Origin: Castellaniella sp. UBA6218
GTDB lineage: Bacteria > Pseudomonadota > Gammaproteobacteria > Burkholderiales > Burkholderiaceae_B
Assembly (NCBI GenBank): GCA_002421865.1
Contig: DISE01000060.1
Coordinates: 1 to 17,800 of the forward strand
Direction: 5' to 3'
DNA length: 17,800 bases
In this document: positions 15,243 through 17,800 of the stretch, one piece after another
How positions within the stretch are numbered: position 1 is the first letter of the stretch
Layout of the letters: every line of letters begins with the position of its first letter
Position numbers and translations under genes: made by a program
The notes under the pieces: generated by a model
The model's database searches: none
What the model was told of the DNA's origin: nothing
What the model saw: only the letters and a program-made list of their open reading frames with translations

Positions 15243-15734
15243 ATGCCCGCCGATCCCTACGAAACCGCCCGGCAGGCACAACGCCGCGCGGTGATTCGCC
15301 GCCAGCGCCCTCCGCGGCGCTCCGGCCCGACGGCCGGCCGCACCGGCGCGGCCGGCGACGAACCGCCGGCGGGATCCCCGACCCAGCGCCAGGGCCACGA
15401 AGCCGAGGTCCGGGCGGCGCGGCACCTGCAGGCGCGCGGGGTCCGCATCCTGGCGAACAACCTGCGCTGCCGCGCCGGGGAAATCGACCTGGCCGCACGC
15501 GCAGGCGACCTGCTGCTGTTCATCGAAGTGCGGGAACGCCGCAACCCGTCCTTCGGCGGCGCCGCCGCCAGTGTAAACCGCGCCAAGCAAGCCCGGCTGA
15601 TCCGGGCCGCTCACCACTTCCTGCCCCGGCTCGTCCGCCTGCACTTCGGCGGCGCCGCGCCGGCATGCCGCTTCGACGTGGTGGCCTTCGACACGGACCA
15701 GCCCCACTGGATCCGCGACGCCTTCCGCGCCTGA
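15243..15734 (+). CDS. YraN family protein (UPF0102, nuclease-like fold)
   Basis: The family has a restriction-endonuclease-like fold but no settled function. The 164-residue product has the family core from ~residue 50: QGHEAEVRAARHL, then GEIDLAARAGDLLLFIEVRERR, where E, D and E-x-R are the nuclease-like positions, followed by the conserved N-x-x-K-x-x-R-L-I pattern in VNRAKQARLI. The ATG at 15243 is used because the frame upstream reaches into the antisense of rsmI. The first ~50 residues form a basic, proline- and alanine-rich extension not usual in short YraN proteins. The rsmI/yraN/SIS protein/BON lipoprotein order matches E. coli yraL-yraN-diaA-dolP, where lpoA also intervenes. Confidence 0.9.
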   Translation: MPADPYETARQAQRRAVIRRQRPPRRSGPTAGRTGAAGDEPPAGSPTQRQGHEAEVRAARHLQARGVRILANNLRCRAGEIDLAARAGDLLLFIEVRERRNPSFGGAAASVNRAKQARLIRAAHHFLPRLVRLHFGGAAPACRFDVVAFDTDQPHWIRDAFRA

Positions 15735-15792
15735 GCCCCCTTCCGCTCCGCAAACTGTTACGTTCGGCGGCGCCGGGGCCGCGCGCTCATGC

Positions 15793-15798
15793 GATAAT
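15793..15798 (+). promoter_or_regulatory. -10 box of the SIS isomerase gene, at leaderless spacing
   Basis: GATAAT (5 of 6 to consensus) ends 7 nt before the ATG at 15806. No Shine-Dalgarno lies between them, so a transcript starting 7-8 nt after the box would be leaderless. I see no clear -35 at 16-18 bp. Confidence 0.4.
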
Positions 15799-15805
15799 CG
15801 GCTTC

Positions 15806-16399
15806 ATGGACATGACCTCCCGCATGACGTCGCATTTCGACGACGCCGTCGACGCGTTCCGTTCCAGCGCCCGCGAACTGGCCCCTGCCCTGGCGGCCGC
15901 CGTCGACCTGCTTTTCGGCGCGCTGACCAACAACGCCCGCATCCTCGCCTGCGGCAACGGCGGATCCGCGGCCGACGCCCAGCACTTCGTGGCCGAGCTC
16001 GTCGGCCGCTTCGAACGCGACCGCCTGCCGCTGGCCGGCATCGCGCTGAACACCGACACCTCGATCATGACCGCCGTGGGCAACGACTACGGCTTCAACG
16101 CCGTGTTCGAACGCCAGGTGGCCGCCCTGGGACAGCCCGGCGACATCCTGGTGGCCATCACCACCAGCGGCAACTCGCCCAACGTCCTGCGCGCGATCGA
16201 GGCCGCGCACGAACGCGACATGCAGATCATCGCCCTGACGGGCAAGGGCGGCGGCCAGGTCAATTCCCTGCTCTACGAGACCGACATCCACCTCTGCGTC
16301 CCGCACGACCGCACCATGCGCATCCAGGAAGTCCACATCCTGCTGCTGCACGCGCTGTGCGACGGCATAGACGCACTGCTTCTGGGAGACCCCCTCTGA
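15806..16399 (+). CDS. gmhA: Phosphoheptose isomerase family SIS protein (GmhA type, at the DiaA locus)
   Basis: GmhA converts sedoheptulose 7-phosphate to D-glycero-D-manno-heptose 7-phosphate for the LPS core. The closely related DiaA binds the replication initiator DnaA. The 197-residue product has a single SIS domain. GNGGSAADAQHFVAEL contains E64, and IQEVHI contains H177, matching the catalytic E65 and H180 of E. coli GmhA. DiaA lacks that glutamate. The gene order yraN, this gene, BON lipoprotein matches the diaA locus of E. coli. I favour an active isomerase on residues but cannot exclude a DnaA-binding role. The ATG at 15806 follows a -10-like box. ATGs at 15812 and 15824 are alternatives. 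The stop overlaps the next start by one base (TGATG). Confidence 0.9.
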   Translation: MDMTSRMTSHFDDAVDAFRSSARELAPALAAAVDLLFGALTNNARILACGNGGSAADAQHFVAELVGRFERDRLPLAGIALNTDTSIMTAVGNDYGFNAVFERQVAALGQPGDILVAITTSGNSPNVLRAIEAAHERDMQIIALTGKGGGQVNSLLYETDIHLCVPHDRTMRIQEVHILLLHALCDGIDALLLGDPL

Positions 16400-17112
16400 T
16401 GCCCGTTCCCGCCCGTCCTATCGCCCGTCTCCTGATCGGCCTCGCCTGCCTGTCTGCCTTGTCGGGCTGCGGCCTGTTCGTCGTGGGCGGCGCGGCCGCC
16501 ACCTCCGCCGCCGTGGCCACGGACCGGCGCACCGCCGGCGAGCAGGTCGACGACCAGACGATCGAACTGCGCGTCTCCAGTGAAATGAACAAGGCCTTCG
16601 GCGACAAGGCGCGCGTCCTGGGCACGTCCTACGCGGGCCGGCTGCTGCTGGTGGGCGATGTCCCCACCGATGCCGACCGGCAACGGGCCGAGACCATCGC
16701 CCGGGACATCTCCAAGGTCCGCGCGGTGGACAATTACATCCGGGTCGGGGACATCACACCCCTCAGCGTGCGCACCAACGACACCTGGCTGACTTCCAAG
16801 GTCAAGAGCCAGCTGGTCGCCACCGAGCGCGTGCCCTTCCGCACCATCAAGGTCACGACCGAGCGCGGAGTCGTCTACCTGATGGGCAAGGTCACCGACG
16901 AGGAAGGCCGCCTGTCTGCTTCCGTCGCCTCGAGCATCTCGGGCGTCAACAAAGTCGTAAAATTGTTCACGATCGTGGCGCGCGAAACCCTGCTCACCGA
17001 ACCTGGAAAGCAAGGCGCTGCGCCCGTCACTGACGATTCCAGCTCCTCCGGCGCTCCCACGCCGTCGCCAGCGGGCGATGGCGGCGGCGCCCAGACCATG
17101 CCCGTGCAATGA
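16399..17112 (+). CDS. BON domain-containing outer membrane lipoprotein (DolP/YraP-like)
   Basis: DolP (YraP) in E. coli is an outer-membrane lipoprotein with two BON domains that binds anionic lipid and supports envelope integrity. The 237-residue product has an N-terminal lipoprotein signal ending LSGC (21-24), with C24 the lipidated residue. The two BON domains span ~51-118 and ~128-194, shown by paired patterns such as LLLVGDVPT and VVYLMGKVTD. A low-complexity serine/proline/glycine tail fills ~203-237. It is ~45 residues longer than E. coli DolP, mainly because of this tail. The start shares one base with the upstream stop, and the stop overlaps the thioredoxin gene by ATGA. Confidence 0.92.
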   Translation: MPVPARPIARLLIGLACLSALSGCGLFVVGGAAATSAAVATDRRTAGEQVDDQTIELRVSSEMNKAFGDKARVLGTSYAGRLLLVGDVPTDADRQRAETIARDISKVRAVDNYIRVGDITPLSVRTNDTWLTSKVKSQLVATERVPFRTIKVTTERGVVYLMGKVTDEEGRLSASVASSISGVNKVVKLFTIVARETLLTEPGKQGAAPVTDDSSSSGAPTPSPAGDGGGAQTMPVQ

Positions 17113-17603
17113 AAAAGATCCTGATCGGCCTGGCGGCCGTCGTGGCGATCGGCGCCGCCGCCCTCTGGCAATTCCAGGGTTCCGCCCAGGCGGCGCCCGA
17201 CGTCGCCTTCACCGACCTGAACGGCCGGACCGTCACCATGCAGGATCTGCGCGGCAAGGTCGTGCTGGTCAAATTCTGGGCCACCAGTTGCACCACCTGC
17301 GTGGCGCAGATGCCCGACACCATCCGCCATTACCAGGAACTGAAATCCCGGGGCTTCGACACCATCGGCGTGGCCATGCGGTACGACCCGCCCAACTACG
17401 TCAAGAATTTCACTGAAACGCGCCAATTGCCCTTTCCTGTCGTGATCGACGCCCAGGGAAAGATCGCCCAGGCCTTCGGCGACGTCCGTCTGACCCCCAC
17501 GGCCTTCCTGATCGACAAGCAAGGCCACATCATCAAACGCTATCTCGGCAACTACGACGAAAAGGCCTTCATGGCCACGGTCGAAAAGGCGCTGGCTTCC
17601 TGA
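17109..17603 (+). CDS. TlpA-like thioredoxin family protein, membrane or periplasmic
   Basis: The 164-residue product belongs to the TlpA/ResA thioredoxin-like group. These proteins reduce or exchange disulfides in the periplasm, for example in cytochrome c maturation. An N-terminal hydrophobic segment (~4-20) is either a signal anchor or, with the AQA-A motif near 26-29, a cleaved signal peptide. The active site WATSCTTC gives C61 and C64, and the cis-proline is P130 in LTPT. The CTTC dipeptide is unlike the CGPC of cytosolic thioredoxin. The ATG overlaps the BON gene stop by 4 bp, so it belongs to the same transcript. argB starts one base after its stop codon. The exact partner is unknown. 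Confidence 0.9.
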   Translation: MKKILIGLAAVVAIGAAALWQFQGSAQAAPDVAFTDLNGRTVTMQDLRGKVVLVKFWATSCTTCVAQMPDTIRHYQELKSRGFDTIGVAMRYDPPNYVKNFTETRQLPFPVVIDAQGKIAQAFGDVRLTPTAFLIDKQGHIIKRYLGNYDEKAFMATVEKALAS

Positions 17604-17604
17604 C

Positions 17605-17800
17605 ATGACGAATACCGCCCAGGACATCACATCCCAAACACCGGCCGCCCTGAAGGCCGAGGTGCTCTCCGAGGCCCTGCCCTACATCCGCCGCTTCCAC
17701 GGCAAGACCGTCGTCATCAAATACGGCGGCAACGCCATGACCGACGAGAACCTGCAACGCAGCTTCGCCCACGACGTGGTGCTGCTCAAGCTCGTCGGCC
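17605..17800 (+). CDS. argB: Acetylglutamate kinase (3' partial)
   Basis: ArgB phosphorylates N-acetyl-L-glutamate, the second step of arginine synthesis. Only the first 65 codons are in the window. They encode an N-terminal helix region (AEVLSEALPYIRRF) followed by the family's nucleotide-binding start TVVIKYGGNAM, in which the lysine and glycines are the conserved kinase motif, then the SFAHDVVLLKLVG block. The ATG at 17605 lies one base after the TGA of the thioredoxin gene. No promoter or terminator is seen between them, so it may be co-transcribed although the pathway is unrelated. Confidence 0.93.
   Translation, partial: MTNTAQDITSQTPAALKAEVLSEALPYIRRFHGKTVVIKYGGNAMTDENLQRSFAHDVVLLKLVG

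Noticed and set aside
15202..15498. 99-codon upstream extension of the rsmI frame
   Set aside because: It lies antisense to yraN and encodes no conserved residues. The ATG at 15201 has a strong Shine-Dalgarno.

Overview
This window is a compact, GC-rich stretch of bacterial chromosome. Every recognisable gene is a conserved core gene. The protein families and their order (kdsD-kdsC-lptC-lptA-lptB, hpf-ptsN-hprK-rapZ, rsmI/yraN-SIS protein-BON protein, then argB) point to a betaproteobacterium of the order Burkholderiales, most likely an Alcaligenaceae relative of Bordetella, Achromobacter or Castellaniella. That placement is inferred from gene content and order, not from a database search. 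I see no insertion sequence, prophage, CRISPR array, tRNA, rRNA or accessory defence island.

Region 1 (1-6120, plus strand) is a cytochrome bd oxidase operon: cydA (5' end cut by the window), cydB, the 42-residue subunit gene cydX, and the heterodimeric ABC exporter genes cydD and cydC needed for oxidase assembly. The genes are closely spaced and cydX/cydD/cydC overlap by 4 bp each. The 3' end of cydC runs about 107 bp into the convergent apt gene (minus strand), which encodes adenine phosphoribosyltransferase.

Region 2 (6681-10273, plus) makes Kdo and delivers lipopolysaccharide: kdsD (arabinose-5-phosphate isomerase), kdsC (Kdo-8-P phosphatase), lptC, lptA and lptB, joined by 1-4 bp overlaps. 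The sigma-54 gene rpoN, which often follows lptB in proteobacteria, is absent here. A 180-bp gap leads straight to hpf.

Region 3 (10454-14221, plus) holds hpf (ribosome hibernation), ptsN (EIIA-Ntr), hprK (HPr kinase/phosphorylase), rapZ (RNase adaptor/ATP-binding protein) and an RlpA-type lipoprotein with a SPOR domain. It combines nutrient and phosphotransfer control with envelope genes.

Region 4 (14251-17800) has rsmI on the minus strand, divergent from yraN, followed by a GmhA-type SIS isomerase, a two-BON-domain lipoprotein, a TlpA-like thioredoxin and the start of argB.

The region is ordinary in gene content. The most interesting signals are in the small spaces. Three genes (kdsD, ptsN, the SIS gene) have a -10 box ending 6-7 nt before the ATG and no Shine-Dalgarno, so they may be made as leaderless mRNAs. 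The hpf leader has a perfect hairpin with a CUCC loop between two GGAG motifs, one of them an orphan Shine-Dalgarno. A 13-bp tandem duplication sits upstream of apt. CydC has a degenerate LSVGQ signature. I did not find a clearly new multi-gene system.
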